From: Candidatus Poribacteria bacterium
GTDB lineage: Bacteria > Poribacteria > WGA-4E > WGA-3G
Assembly (NCBI GenBank): GCA_003635195.1
Contig: PYIY01000085.1
Coordinates: 1-34,694, forward strand
Direction of reading: 5' to 3'
DNA: 34,694 nt
The translations under genes and the position numbers were made by a program. Below, piece by piece: positions 23,666 through 31,486 of the stretch. The notes under the pieces are model-generated. The model was not told the DNA's origin. It worked only from the letters and a program-made list of their open reading frames with translations, and did not search any database. Positions within the stretch are counted from its first letter, which is position 1. Every line of letters starts with the position of its first letter.

Positions 23666-24430
23666 CTACAAAACATTCTCAATAAATCTGAGGCTTTTTA
23701 AAGTTCGTTCGGTATGATATTCAATGAAACTGCCGAGTACACGTTTGAGTTCTTGATGATTGCGGGTGGAGGCGCGGATTCGATTGAACTGCTCCCACTC
23801 AGATTTCCGAAGCATTTTTAGCAATTCACAACTACCAGGTGCGATTGTAAAGGTTGCACCATCCCGATCTTTGCAATCGGGGCAAAGCACGCCACCGTAC
23901 CGGATGCTAAACGCAATGCCGAAATTCTCTTTTGTTGTCCCTTGGACATCCGACCCGCATTGTACGCACCGCGAGAGTTCCGGCGCATAGCCCGCACGGT
24001 CGATGAATTTGATTTCAAACCCTCTTGCGAGTAAGGGGACATCATCTGCATCCACTAAAAATTGATAGGTGGTTCGGAGCAAGTCAAAAATTTCAGGACT
24101 GGTGATGCCTTCTGATGCGATGCTGTCTACGAGTTCTGCGAAATAGCAGCCGTAGGTGATGCGCGTGAAGTCGGAGCGGATTGTATCAAATCCATTAATC
24201 AGATTGAAGTCCGTGATGTGCTGTAATTCTCGATTTTCGCGGTGTTGAAAGAGAAGCGTGCCGTGGTTGAGGAGTTCTAAACTCCCACTGAGCTTGCTTT
24301 TCGGGCTTTTCACACCGTAAGCGACTGCTTTGACTTTTCCAAAGTCAGGCGTGTAGAAGGTAATGATTTTGTGGAATTCTTTAAGGGGAAAGGTGCGAAT
24401 GACAATCGCTTGGGTTTTTTGGGCTGCCAT
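23666..24430 (-). CDS. recO: DNA repair protein RecO
   Basis: 254 residues, normal length for RecO, which anneals single strands and with RecR loads RecA in the RecF pathway. The N-terminal OB fold is 'KTQAIVIRTFPLKEFHKIITFYTPDFGKVKAVAYGVKSPKSKLSG'. The C-terminal helical domain carries a zinc site with Cys155-x-x-Cys158 and Cys183-x-x-Cys186. The ATG at 24430 has no clear ribosome-binding site. The gene lies 25 bases downstream of tRNA-Pro and may be expressed by readthrough from the tRNA promoter. Its place next to phoH, ybeY and a CNNM gene matches a gene order kept in many bacteria. Confidence 0.95.
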   Translation of the reverse strand: MAAQKTQAIVIRTFPLKEFHKIITFYTPDFGKVKAVAYGVKSPKSKLSGSLELLNHGTLLFQHRENRELQHITDFNLINGFDTIRSDFTRITYGCYFAELVDSIASEGITSPEIFDLLRTTYQFLVDADDVPLLARGFEIKFIDRAGYAPELSRCVQCGSDVQGTTKENFGIAFSIRYGGVLCPDCKDRDGATFTIAPGSCELLKMLRKSEWEQFNRIRASTRNHQELKRVLGSFIEYHTERTLKSLRFIENVL

Positions 24431-24455
24431 GGTTTCAGATGTAAAAGGGATAAGA

Positions 24456-24530
<75 letters not shown>

Positions 24531-24544
24531 TTCCTATATACTTA

Positions 24545-24574
24545 ATTATACGTTATTCTAATGCGCTTTGTCAA
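24545..24574 (-). promoter_or_regulatory. Consensus promoter of tRNA-Pro
   Basis: On the minus strand a perfect TTGACA (24574-24569) and a perfect TATAAT (24550-24545) are 18 bases apart. Transcription would begin near 24538, about 7 bases before the tRNA. recO lies downstream and could share this transcript. Confidence 0.85.
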
Positions 24575-24609
24575 ATTAATCCCAGTTTTTCATCGTAATG
24601 TGAAGCGTT

Positions 24610-25893
24610 TTAAAACGCGGCATCGTTATCGTCGGTTTCCGGCATCTCAAGATGAATCCTTTGGATGCGGCGTTCGTCTGCCTCAAATATAGTGAAACGG
24701 ATACCGCGGTAGGTAAATTGGGTACCCTGTTCAGGTACGCGACCGAGGTGGTCTACGACGAACCCACCGATTGTGTCAATGTTCTCTGCTTCAAGTTCGG
24801 TGCCGAGTTTTTCGTTCAATTCAATAAGATTCAGCCGCGCATCAACGGAATAGGTGTTCGCTTCCATTTCGATGTAATCATCTTGTTCATCGATTTCGTC
24901 TTCATCCTGGATTTCACCGACGATTTCTTCGATGATGTTTTCGAGGGTTATGATGCCAGCGGTGCCGCCGTATTCGTCCACAACGATCGCTATGTGCTGT
25001 TTATGTTCGCGAAGTTCTCGGAAGAGTTCTGAGATATTTTTACTCTCTGGTGTGAAAAAAGGACTCCGATCAACGATCAGTTCTCTCAGGTTGACCGGCT
25101 TGCCTTTTGCCCAATAATTCAACATATCTTTGACATGCAGAATCCCAACAATGTGATCAATCGTTTCTTCGTATATCGGGATACGGGTGTGCCTAAACGT
25201 GATGGCTGTCTGTAAAACTTCGGTTTCAGGGGTTGCGACTTCGAGGCAAATCATGTCGGTTCGGGCGACCATGATTTCTCGAGCGACTTTATCCGGTAAA
25301 TCTAAAATTCGGGAGATCATTTCTCGATCGTCTGGTTCTAAAATTTCTTGGCTATCGGCGACGTTATCAAGTGTCTCTAACACTTCTGGAGAGACGAGGG
25401 TATCTTGTGCGGATGTGGCTTTGCCTCCGAATATTCGGACGATGAGGTTAGCGAGGAAATTGAGGGGGATTAAGACAATAAAACCGCACCAGTAGATCGC
25501 GCGGAGGGCACTGAGTGCTCGAATAGTTGCCGCGCCAGTACTGCCCCGTACATAATTTTTGGGAAACAGCTCAGTAAAGATGACAAAGCAGGCGATTGCG
25601 AGGGCTGCACTTACTATCGGATAGGTTTTCCAAAATGTCATAAACACCGTAACGCCTGCTACTATCAGAATTGTTTTTGCTGTGATAATGGTCAACGAGT
25701 AACGGCGCGGGTGGCGCAGCAGCGATGTTAACACTTCATAACGTTTGCCGCCTTCCTCGGCGAACTTGAGAATATCGTCGCGCGTTAACCGAGCGAGCAA
25801 CGCTTCGGCAGTTGAAAACAGCGCACTGAGCACTAAAATTATACCTAAGCTAACGAGTTTGATGACTAATAGGTCGTCCAAACGTAAAATCAC
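24610..25893 (-). CDS. CNNM/CorC (HlyC) family membrane protein with CBS pair
   Basis: 427 residues. The N-terminal CNNM membrane domain (about 1-180) has 'LVSLGIILVLSALFSTAEALLARLTRDDIL' and 'ELFPKNYVRG', matching the family 'FS-x-x-E' and 'E-x-x-P-K' motifs. Two CBS domains (about 205-325) follow, with 'MISRILDLPDKVAREIMVARTDMICLE' and 'VVDEYGGTAGIITLENIIEEIVGEIQDE'. The C-terminal CorC_HlyC domain ends the protein. Family members take part in Mg2+ or Co2+ efflux, often with nucleotide control through CBS. The start is uncertain: GTG at 25893 is only about two bases from a GGGGG site, and TTG at codon 5 is an alternative. It follows ybeY by 42 bases. Confidence 0.93.
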   Translation of the reverse strand: MILRLDDLLVIKLVSLGIILVLSALFSTAEALLARLTRDDILKFAEEGGKRYEVLTSLLRHPRRYSLTIITAKTILIVAGVTVFMTFWKTYPIVSAALAIACFVIFTELFPKNYVRGSTGAATIRALSALRAIYWCGFIVLIPLNFLANLIVRIFGGKATSAQDTLVSPEVLETLDNVADSQEILEPDDREMISRILDLPDKVAREIMVARTDMICLEVATPETEVLQTAITFRHTRIPIYEETIDHIVGILHVKDMLNYWAKGKPVNLRELIVDRSPFFTPESKNISELFRELREHKQHIAIVVDEYGGTAGIITLENIIEEIVGEIQDEDEIDEQDDYIEMEANTYSVDARLNLIELNEKLGTELEAENIDTIGGFVVDHLGRVPEQGTQFTYRGIRFTIFEADERRIQRIHLEMPETDDNDAAF

Positions 25894-25935
25894 ACCCCCT
25901 ATAAACTGGTGCTCAAAAGTTAGCGAATAATCGTG

Positions 25936-26424
25936 CTACGGTTTCCTCAATAAACCGAAAATGGTATTCTGCTTTTCAAACATAACTGTAGCTTCTTCTT
26001 GTGTTTGGTGATCGTAGCCAAGCAGATGAAGTACACCGTGTATCGTGAGTAACACGACTTCGATTTCAAGACTGTTATAGGCTGTCTCTTGTTTTTCAGG
26101 TTCAAGACTACTGCGAGTTGCGGTGAACGGATCGTTTGTTGTCAATTGCCGCGATGCGGTTTCAAGGGATATAACGAGGTCGCCGAGTACATTCGGGTTT
26201 ACATTACCATCTTCACCTTCACGCATCGCAAACGCCAGCACATCTGTCGGTGCATCAACGCCTCGATAGTCGCGGTTGAGATGTTTGATGTCAGCATCAT
26301 CTGTTAAGAGGACACTGACTTCACACGCTTCTGCGTTATGTGCTTTTAAAGTTGTGAGCACTGCGTTGTGAATCACTTTTACGTCAAAGGTGGTATTATG
26401 ACTCGTATTCGTAACGCGAATCAA
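25936..26424 (-). CDS. ybeY: Endoribonuclease YbeY
   Basis: 162 residues. The zinc motif His129-x3-His133-x5-His139 is intact in 'TIHGVLHLLGYDHQ'. Upstream family marks are 'SVLLTDDADIKHLNRDYRGVDAPTDVLAFAM' and 'LGDLVISLETA'. YbeY acts in 16S rRNA 3'-end maturation and ribosome quality control. Residues about 94-118 (Thr/Asn/Glu-rich) form an insert between the 'GDLVIS' strand and the catalytic helix, longer than usual. The predicted start is TTG at 26424, 5 bases past the phoH stop, with no separate ribosome-binding site, so translation is likely coupled to phoH. An order phoH-ybeY is conserved across bacteria. Confidence 0.94.
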   Translation of the reverse strand: MIRVTNTSHNTTFDVKVIHNAVLTTLKAHNAEACEVSVLLTDDADIKHLNRDYRGVDAPTDVLAFAMREGEDGNVNPNVLGDLVISLETASRQLTTNDPFTATRSSLEPEKQETAYNSLEIEVVLLTIHGVLHLLGYDHQTQEEATVMFEKQNTIFGLLRKP

Positions 26425-26429
26425 AACGG

Positions 26430-27446
26430 TTATTCTTCTTCGTCGGACGTACTTGGCGGGTTCCCCCCATTCCGTCCAGGATTGTGTGGTGATGCTTGTT
26501 CGTAAGCTTCGACGATCCGTTGAACGAGTTCATGTCGGACGACATCAACCCTTGAAAAATAGATGAACTCGATGCCGTTGATGCCTGAAAGGACTTCTTG
26601 TGCGTCCGCGAGTCCAGAAATTTTATGTGTCGGCAGATCTGTCTGCGTAATGTCACCTGTGACCACAGCTTTTGAGTCAAAACCGAGGCGGGTTAAGAAC
26701 ATTTTCATCTGCTCAATTGTAGCGTTTTGTGCTTCATCAAGGACGACAAACGAGTTATTGAGCGTTCTGCCGCGCATGAAAGCGATTGGTGCTACCTCAA
26801 TAACATTGCGCTCGATGTATTTGTCGAGTGTTTCCGGTGGCATCATATCGTAGAGTGCATCGTATAAAGGGCGTAGGTATGGATGCACCTTGTCTGCAAT
26901 ATCGCCGGGTAAAAAACCGAGTTTCTCACCGGCTTCAACGGCGGGTCGCGTCAAGATGATACGACTCACCTGTCCGCTTTTGAGGGCGGAGACAGCCATC
27001 GCCATGGCAAGATATGTTTTTCCTGTTCCAGCTGGCCCGATACCGAACACAAGGTCGTTGTGTTTCATCGCCTCAACGTACCTTCTCTGACCGGCGGTCT
27101 TCGGACGGATGACACCGCGTTTTGAGAATACCGGAATAGACTCGGCACCTGTTTCACCCAAAGGATCTGGTTCACCGATACTTGATGCCCGAATCGCATA
27201 GTTGACATCGGTTGCCTGAATGCGTTCTCCTTTCCGGATGCGGTGAAGTAGTGATTCGATAACCGTTGTCACCCGGTTGACCTCTGTGACGTTTTCGCCA
27301 ATGACCGCGATATTATCACTTTTCAAAACAACGCGCGCATCGAAATTGTCTTCAATGATTTTTAAGAAGGCATCACTATGCCCGAAAAGGGCTTGCACTT
27401 CAGCGTTGCTCTGTATGGGAACACCCTTTGATTCTTGTTTTTGCAA
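26430..27446 (-). CDS. PhoH-like ATPase (PhoH/YbeZ family)
   Basis: 338 residues. An N-terminal KH-like RNA-binding region spans about 20-75 ('AFLKIIEDNFDARVVLKSDNIAVIG'). The P-loop ATPase domain follows, with Walker A at 137-144 (GPAGTGKT), 'ILTRPAVEAGEKLGFLPGD' and Walker B at 234-240 (VVLDEAQ), then 'SKAVVTGDITQTDLP' and a C-terminal arginine-containing helix. YbeZ-type PhoH proteins work with YbeY in RNA metabolism. The predicted start is TTG at 27446, 11 bases from GGAGG. The C-terminal tail after about residue 318 is Pro/Asn/Glu-rich and probably disordered. Confidence 0.94.
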   Translation of the reverse strand: MQKQESKGVPIQSNAEVQALFGHSDAFLKIIEDNFDARVVLKSDNIAVIGENVTEVNRVTTVIESLLHRIRKGERIQATDVNYAIRASSIGEPDPLGETGAESIPVFSKRGVIRPKTAGQRRYVEAMKHNDLVFGIGPAGTGKTYLAMAMAVSALKSGQVSRIILTRPAVEAGEKLGFLPGDIADKVHPYLRPLYDALYDMMPPETLDKYIERNVIEVAPIAFMRGRTLNNSFVVLDEAQNATIEQMKMFLTRLGFDSKAVVTGDITQTDLPTHKISGLADAQEVLSGINGIEFIYFSRVDVVRHELVQRIVEAYEQASPHNPGRNGGNPPSTSDEEE

Positions 27447-27510
27447 TAGGATTCTAATCCTCCAGTTTTTTATGTGGGAGACTCACAAGTTTCCCATGTA
27501 TACACTGTTT

Positions 27511-27539
27511 AGCTTAACAAAATTAGTAAAAAAAGTCAA
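27511..27539 (-). promoter_or_regulatory. Possible proximal promoter of phoH-ybeY
   Basis: On the minus strand TTGACT (27539-27534) and TAAGCT (27516-27511) are 17 bases apart. The -10 is weak. It lies inside the leader that the distal promoter at 27640-27612 would produce. Confidence 0.35.
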
Positions 27540-27611
27540 ATTTTAGGGATTACGCGAATCCAAACTTGCTAAATAGAAGCATTTGTCCGTAAGTCCTCTA
27601 AAATTATTTCA

Positions 27612-27640
27612 ATTTTACAATGTTTTCAAACAAAAGTCAA
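27612..27640 (-). promoter_or_regulatory. Distal promoter of phoH-ybeY
   Basis: On the minus strand TTGACT (27640-27635) and TAAAAT (27617-27612) are 17 bases apart, in an AT-rich gap of 201 bases between the lipoprotein and phoH genes. The leader would be about 160 bases and contains a ten-codon ATG frame near its 5' end, possibly translated. Confidence 0.6.
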
Positions 27641-27647
27641 GCGGTTT

Positions 27648-28247
27648 TTATTCCCGCCCATAAAATTTCACTTCTCGGATCGCAGCACCTTTAAGCGGAA
27701 TCCACATTTTCTTCTCTTCATCGTCGTGTCGGACGTTCTCCGAGTCTTCAAGTGCATTTGCTGTCAATCGTAAATAGAGAATTTCCTGCCCAATCTGGAA
27801 TTTCACGGGCAGCGTCCCTTCCACTTTTTTGCCTCGCTTATCTTCGACAGCAGTAAACGAAAGCGTCCACTTCGGCGATTTTTCTTCAGCAGTAACGTCC
27901 AAAATGAGATTAGGGATGATTGACGCGGGATAGACTTCGACATACTTGATATAGGTGGGTGTGTCAAGTTTGATTAGTGTTTTCGTTTTGGGGCTGCCTT
28001 CCACTCGACGCTGGTACTGCCGAGGCTCGTAGACCACTTTTCCTTTTCTTGTAACAAATTCTTTTTTGATGGACCCTTGTGCTACAAAGGCACCAACTGT
28101 TTTCAAGTCGCCATCTACCATCTCAGGGTTTCGATCGCAAGTGAGACGTGAAGCCGGTATTTCGACGAGAGGTATCTCTTGCAACAGCGCACACCCCATA
28201 ACACCGAATATCAGAAACAGTAGCATATTGAATACTTGCATTCTCAT
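27648..28247 (-). CDS. Lipoprotein of a tandem paralogous family (copy 1)
   Basis: 199 residues. AGGAGGTG precedes the ATG. The signal ends in a lipobox, 'GVMGCALL', with Cys near residue 19. The mature part starts 'EIPASRLTCDRNPEMVDGDLKTVGAF' and has 'IKLDTPTYIKYVEVYPAS-IPNLIL' in the middle and 'ILYLRLTANALEDSENV...IPLKGAAIREVKFYGRE' at the end. The arrangement (a 'DGDL-T' stretch, then 'V-Y-AS-IPN', then 'I-EVK-YG') recalls discoidin-like, carbohydrate-binding beta-sandwich domains, although no database match can be given. It is the last of three similar genes, 33 bases after copy 2. No catalytic motif is seen. Confidence 0.7.
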   Translation of the reverse strand: MRMQVFNMLLFLIFGVMGCALLQEIPLVEIPASRLTCDRNPEMVDGDLKTVGAFVAQGSIKKEFVTRKGKVVYEPRQYQRRVEGSPKTKTLIKLDTPTYIKYVEVYPASIIPNLILDVTAEEKSPKWTLSFTAVEDKRGKKVEGTLPVKFQIGQEILYLRLTANALEDSENVRHDDEEKKMWIPLKGAAIREVKFYGRE

Positions 28248-28280
28248 TTCTTCACCTCCTATCAGATGTGGAAAACCTTC

Positions 28281-28979
28281 CTACAACAGTTGCTTTCCGT
28301 AAATTTTGATCTCTCGGATTGAAGCCCCCTTCAGAGGGATGTTAATTTCCTTATCATCGTTCCGTGTCGCGTTCTGCCGGTCTTCTATTGCGTCCGCTGT
28401 CACGCGAAGATAGAGCACTTCCCGCGCGACATTGTATTTAACCGGTTTTGTGCCTTCTACATCCCTATGCTGTTTATCATGCACCGGTTGAAATCCTGTC
28501 CCCGATTGACCGAGGTGATAACCAGATGCTTCCAATGTTGTACTGAGTGCCAGATTAGGGATGCGCGAGGCGGGATAGACTTCGACAGTATTCACGTACA
28601 TCGGCTTTTCGAGTTTAAGCACAATCTCACATCGGATTGTCCCTTTAAGATCCGTTGTATACTGCTCTCTGCCGAAAGAACGTCTGCTGGCTCCGACGAT
28701 ATCATATTTCTTTGTCACTGTCCCTTGTACGTCAAAAGTAGCGACTGTATCCAAGTTGCCGTCCACTATTTCAGGGTGGGTTTCACAGGTCAATTGTGAG
28801 GATGGAATCTCCTCAATAGGTGTCCCTTGCAGCCAAGATAAACGCGATTTCAAAATTCCGGTTCCAGGTTGTCCCTGAGATGCGACACAACCAGCAATAC
28901 TGAGTATCAACACTATGCTTGCGATATAAGCGGCCCTTTTTAGGCTATGTCCGAGGTTGCTTGTCCATATCTTGATCAT
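28281..28979 (-). CDS. Lipoprotein of a tandem paralogous family (copy 2)
   Basis: 232 residues from the ATG at 28979, chosen because AAGGAG lies 6 bases ahead of it; the frame is open further upstream to 29042 but without a site. The lipobox is 'LSIAGCVASQ'. It then follows the same plan as its neighbours: 'EIPSSQLTCETHPEIVDGNLDTVATF', 'KPMYVNTVEVYPASRIPNLAL' and 'VLYLRVTADAIEDRQNAT...IPLKGASIREIKIYGKQ'. A 'GTGFQPVHDKQ' segment replaces sequence found in the other copies and is encoded by a decayed palindrome (about 28481-28504). It is likely attached to the outer membrane. Function unknown. Confidence 0.7.
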   Translation of the reverse strand: MIKIWTSNLGHSLKRAAYIASIVLILSIAGCVASQGQPGTGILKSRLSWLQGTPIEEIPSSQLTCETHPEIVDGNLDTVATFDVQGTVTKKYDIVGASRRSFGREQYTTDLKGTIRCEIVLKLEKPMYVNTVEVYPASRIPNLALSTTLEASGYHLGQSGTGFQPVHDKQHRDVEGTKPVKYNVAREVLYLRVTADAIEDRQNATRNDDKEINIPLKGASIREIKIYGKQLL

Positions 28980-29054
28980 GTTTTGCTCCTTAAACTGCGG
29001 ATAAGGCGTGCCCACACATTCCCTCGGTTGTTTGTAAGACACGCCACTTTTTAT

Positions 29055-29666
29055 TTACGGGGACTGTCTACCGAAAAATTTGACTTCTCGAATCTCAGCA
29101 CCTTTAAGAGGGATCTCAACAACTGAGTTTGGGTTTCGCTTAGAATTCTGTTTATCTTCAATCCCGTCTGCACTCATCCGTAGATATAGGACTTCTCGTT
29201 CAATGCGATAGCGAACGGGTGTCAACCCTTCTATGTCCTCGTGCTGCTTGTCAGAAACTCGCTCGAAGGCGACATCAAAGCGTGGTGGATCATCGGTTGT
29301 CGTCATCATCGCGAAATTCGGAATGTGTCGTGATGCCGGATAGACTTCCACGTAAGAGACATGGGTAGGTGTGTCGAGTTTGATAATCGCTTCTGTGCGA
29401 CGGTTGCCTTCAACTTGTGTTATGTAACGCCGTTGTGCGTTTGTAATCCGTCGGGAGTTATCATCAAAAACTTGATACGCTTTTCGGACAAATCCGTTTA
29501 CAGCAAATGAACTCACCGTCTCCAGATTCCCGTCCACGAATTCCGGGTTCGATGCACAGGTGAGGCGCGACGGAGCAATCTCTTCAACAGACTGGTTCAA
29601 CTGGTTCAGCATAGCACACCCCGTGACACCAATGAGCAGAACGGTTAAACTGATTAGGATTCTCAT
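29055..29666 (-). CDS. Lipoprotein of a tandem paralogous family (copy 3)
   Basis: 203 residues. AGGAGGAAAG precedes the ATG. The lipobox is 'GVTGCAMLN' with Cys near residue 17. The domain repeats the family plan: 'EIAPSRLTCASNPEFVDGNLETVSSF', 'IIKLDTPTHVSYVEVYPASRHIPNFAM' and 'VLYLRMSADGIEDKQNSKRN...IPLKGAEIREVKFFGRQ'. It is the first of the three genes in transcription order and probably drives an operon; a gap of 75 bases separates it from copy 2. The Cys in 'LTC' is shared by all three and may form a disulfide or a second attachment. Function unknown. Confidence 0.7.
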   Translation of the reverse strand: MRILISLTVLLIGVTGCAMLNQLNQSVEEIAPSRLTCASNPEFVDGNLETVSSFAVNGFVRKAYQVFDDNSRRITNAQRRYITQVEGNRRTEAIIKLDTPTHVSYVEVYPASRHIPNFAMMTTTDDPPRFDVAFERVSDKQHEDIEGLTPVRYRIEREVLYLRMSADGIEDKQNSKRNPNSVVEIPLKGAEIREVKFFGRQSP

Positions 29667-29684
29667 CTTTCCTCCTGTTGTATG

Positions 29685-29699
29685 CCTAAATGTTTTAGG
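29685..29699. repeat. Short hairpin upstream of the lipoprotein cluster
   Basis: CCTAAA (29685-29690) and TTTAGG (29694-29699) with loop TGT. It lies between the dehydrogenase gene and the first lipoprotein gene, next to the GGCAC palindrome. No T-run on the minus strand supports a terminator. Confidence 0.35.
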
Positions 29700-29700
29700 G

Positions 29701-29728
29701 GTTACGGCACGCGGCGCGTGCCTACTAC
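29701..29728. repeat. Small palindrome, GGCAC family copy 2
   Basis: GGCACGCG (29706-29713) and CGCGTGCC (29715-29722) form a perfect 8-bp stem with one central base. Read in reverse complement it has the same flanks as the copy at 81-112 (GTAG, A, palindrome, GTA). One stem pair differs in both strands, keeping pairing. Confidence 0.7.
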
Positions 29729-29729
29729 T

Positions 29730-30773
29730 TTATAAGGGGATTTCGACGTTGAAACGTTCCGCGGCTTCGACGAGTCGGTTCCAAGTCGGGTCCTCAATCG
29801 GTATCCCTTCGCGCAGGCGTTTCTCGCGACTTCGTTCCTCGAATTCTCCGGGGACATAGATTTCATCAATACCGGGCAGTCGGGCAGATGATTTTACCCA
29901 CTCTGCAAGATACGCGATCTCCTGTTCATAATCTGCTAAATCTATAAAATCCTCGATTTTGATAGCGAACATTACGATGCCACTTGCCCCACGCGTCGGT
30001 TGTTCACGGCTACATCCCGCCCAAGAGAGTCCGCCAGCAATAGCATCTATCATCACACCGAGTCCGAACCCTTTGTGCCCAAACTGAGAACCGCCGAGGG
30101 GCATAACGGCTGTGTCCTGCGGACGTTCACGAAAGGCATTTGGATCCGTGATCGGTTTGCCTTCGGTATCTATCATCCATCCCTCTGGTATGGATTCACC
30201 GCGTGCCGTCTGGACAAGGAGTTTCCCACCTGCGACCACGCTGAGCGTCATATCGAGGAGGAGGGGTTCACCCCCCTGACGTGGCACCGAGATCGCAATC
30301 GGATTTGGTGGCAATCTACGAGAGGTACCGCCGTGTGGATGCATGAAGCGTCCACCACCGTTGAGCAATACTATTCCGATCATACCGGCACGCGCCGCAA
30401 TCGGTGGATACTCGCCCATTCTCCCTGCGTGTCCACATCGGTGTAAGCCGACTGCGCCGATGGTACAACTTTGCGCTTTTTCGACAGCCATCTCCATCGC
30501 TTTCCGTGCGACGACCATACCGAGGGCACCGTTGGCGTTAATGACGGTGGCCGCACCGCTCTCTCTGACAATCTCCATTTTATCGGTGGCGGGTCCGCCT
30601 GCCATTCCACCGATGTAGTTCGGGGCGTTAATAACGCCATGTGAATCGTGACCTGCTAAGTTAGAATCGACGACGTGGTCGCTGACGATGCGTGCATCTT
30701 CTTCTGTACCGCCAGCACCGCGATAGATGTTATATACAAATTCTCTCAAAACATCATGAGCTATTGTCGGCAT
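29730..30773 (-). CDS. Ldh2/MDG2-type malate/L-lactate dehydrogenase family protein
   Basis: 347 residues of the NAD(P)-dependent 2-hydroxyacid dehydrogenase family that includes malate, L-lactate, ureidoglycolate and 2,3-diketogulonate reductases. Marks are 'ADSNLAGHDSHGV' with His42 and His45, 'INANGALGMVVARKAMEMAVEKAQ', 'CGHAGRMGEYPPIAARAGMIGIVLLNGGG' and 'PNPIAISVPRQGGEPLLLDM'. The substrate is not predictable. The start at 30773 (AAGGA, 8 bases upstream) is preferred to the longer frame at 30806. It lies between the Uma2 gene and the lipoprotein operon on the same strand, alongside an epimerase-like and a PhyH gene, which suggests catabolism of organic acids or sugars. Confidence 0.9.
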   Translation of the reverse strand: MPTIAHDVLREFVYNIYRGAGGTEEDARIVSDHVVDSNLAGHDSHGVINAPNYIGGMAGGPATDKMEIVRESGAATVINANGALGMVVARKAMEMAVEKAQSCTIGAVGLHRCGHAGRMGEYPPIAARAGMIGIVLLNGGGRFMHPHGGTSRRLPPNPIAISVPRQGGEPLLLDMTLSVVAGGKLLVQTARGESIPEGWMIDTEGKPITDPNAFRERPQDTAVMPLGGSQFGHKGFGLGVMIDAIAGGLSWAGCSREQPTRGASGIVMFAIKIEDFIDLADYEQEIAYLAEWVKSSARLPGIDEIYVPGEFEERSREKRLREGIPIEDPTWNRLVEAAERFNVEIPL

Positions 30774-30851
30774 AAATGTTTTCCTTACTGAATTGCGGAT
30801 TTGCAAGATGAATAAAGACGTTTAGCCCCCAGATTGGCACCTCGCCTACAG

Positions 30852-31430
30852 TTAATTCTCACGAAATTCAACACGCCTATAAATGTCCTCCAAGGACAAT
30901 TCACAATCAATTGAAGTGAGCGACAGCACATCTTCAAGTGATCGAAATTCGATTGGTTGCCACTCCGTGCGTTGCCGACGGTGATGTTCAACCCGTACTT
31001 CGTCTTGTGAAACAAGGATGTATTCTCGCAGAGATGTAAGTTGCTGATAGTGCTCGAATTTTTCTCCGCGGTCATACGCTTCGGTTGAGGGTGAAAGCAC
31101 TTCTACTAAAACAATCGGGTTGAGCAGTGTATCAAAAGTATTATCCTCAAAGCGCGGTTGATCACAAACAACGACAACATCTGGGTAGAAGTAGGAAGTC
31201 TCTGGAGTAGTCCGAACCCGCATATCGTTAGTGTGGACTTCACACATTCCCTCTTTCAACTGGATATAAAGTTCTCCAGAGATATTCGTCACAATGAGAC
31301 TGTGTGCGCGACTTGCACCGGACATGGCAATTATTTCCCCGCGCAAATATTCATGCTTGATATCTGCCTTGCGTTCCCAAGCAAGATATTCTTGGGGAGT
31401 CAGGTCGGTTTGGACTGCAATAGATGGCAT
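30852..31430 (-). CDS. Uma2 family (DUF820) endonuclease-like protein
   Basis: 192 residues. Restriction-endonuclease-like fold with 'KHEYLRGEIIAMSGASRAHSLIVTNI', Pro83-Asp84 in 'SYFYPDVVVVCD', and Glu110 in 'PIVLVEVLSPSTEAYDRGEKFEHYQQL', the usual Uma2 motif order. The start at 31430 has GGAGG 7 bases ahead; a longer frame to 31523 would overlap the dioxygenase gene. Uma2 proteins are abundant in cyanobacteria and related genomes; their targets are unknown. A 7-bp hairpin (31458-31475) lies just upstream. Confidence 0.88.
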   Translation of the reverse strand: MPSIAVQTDLTPQEYLAWERKADIKHEYLRGEIIAMSGASRAHSLIVTNISGELYIQLKEGMCEVHTNDMRVRTTPETSYFYPDVVVVCDQPRFEDNTFDTLLNPIVLVEVLSPSTEAYDRGEKFEHYQQLTSLREYILVSQDEVRVEHHRRQRTEWQPIEFRSLEDVLSLTSIDCELSLEDIYRRVEFREN

Positions 31431-31457
31431 TATATGCCTCCATAGAAATGACGTTGC

Positions 31458-31475
31458 GCGTTTCGTCAGAAACGC
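31458..31475. repeat. 7-bp hairpin between the PhyH and Uma2 genes
   Basis: GCGTTTC (31458-31464) pairs with GAAACGC (31469-31475) around GTCA. It lies after the dioxygenase stop codon and before the Uma2 start on the minus strand. No T-run follows on that strand, so it may be a processing or attenuating hairpin rather than a terminator. Confidence 0.45.
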
Positions 31476-31486
31476 TTTAAAAGTGG

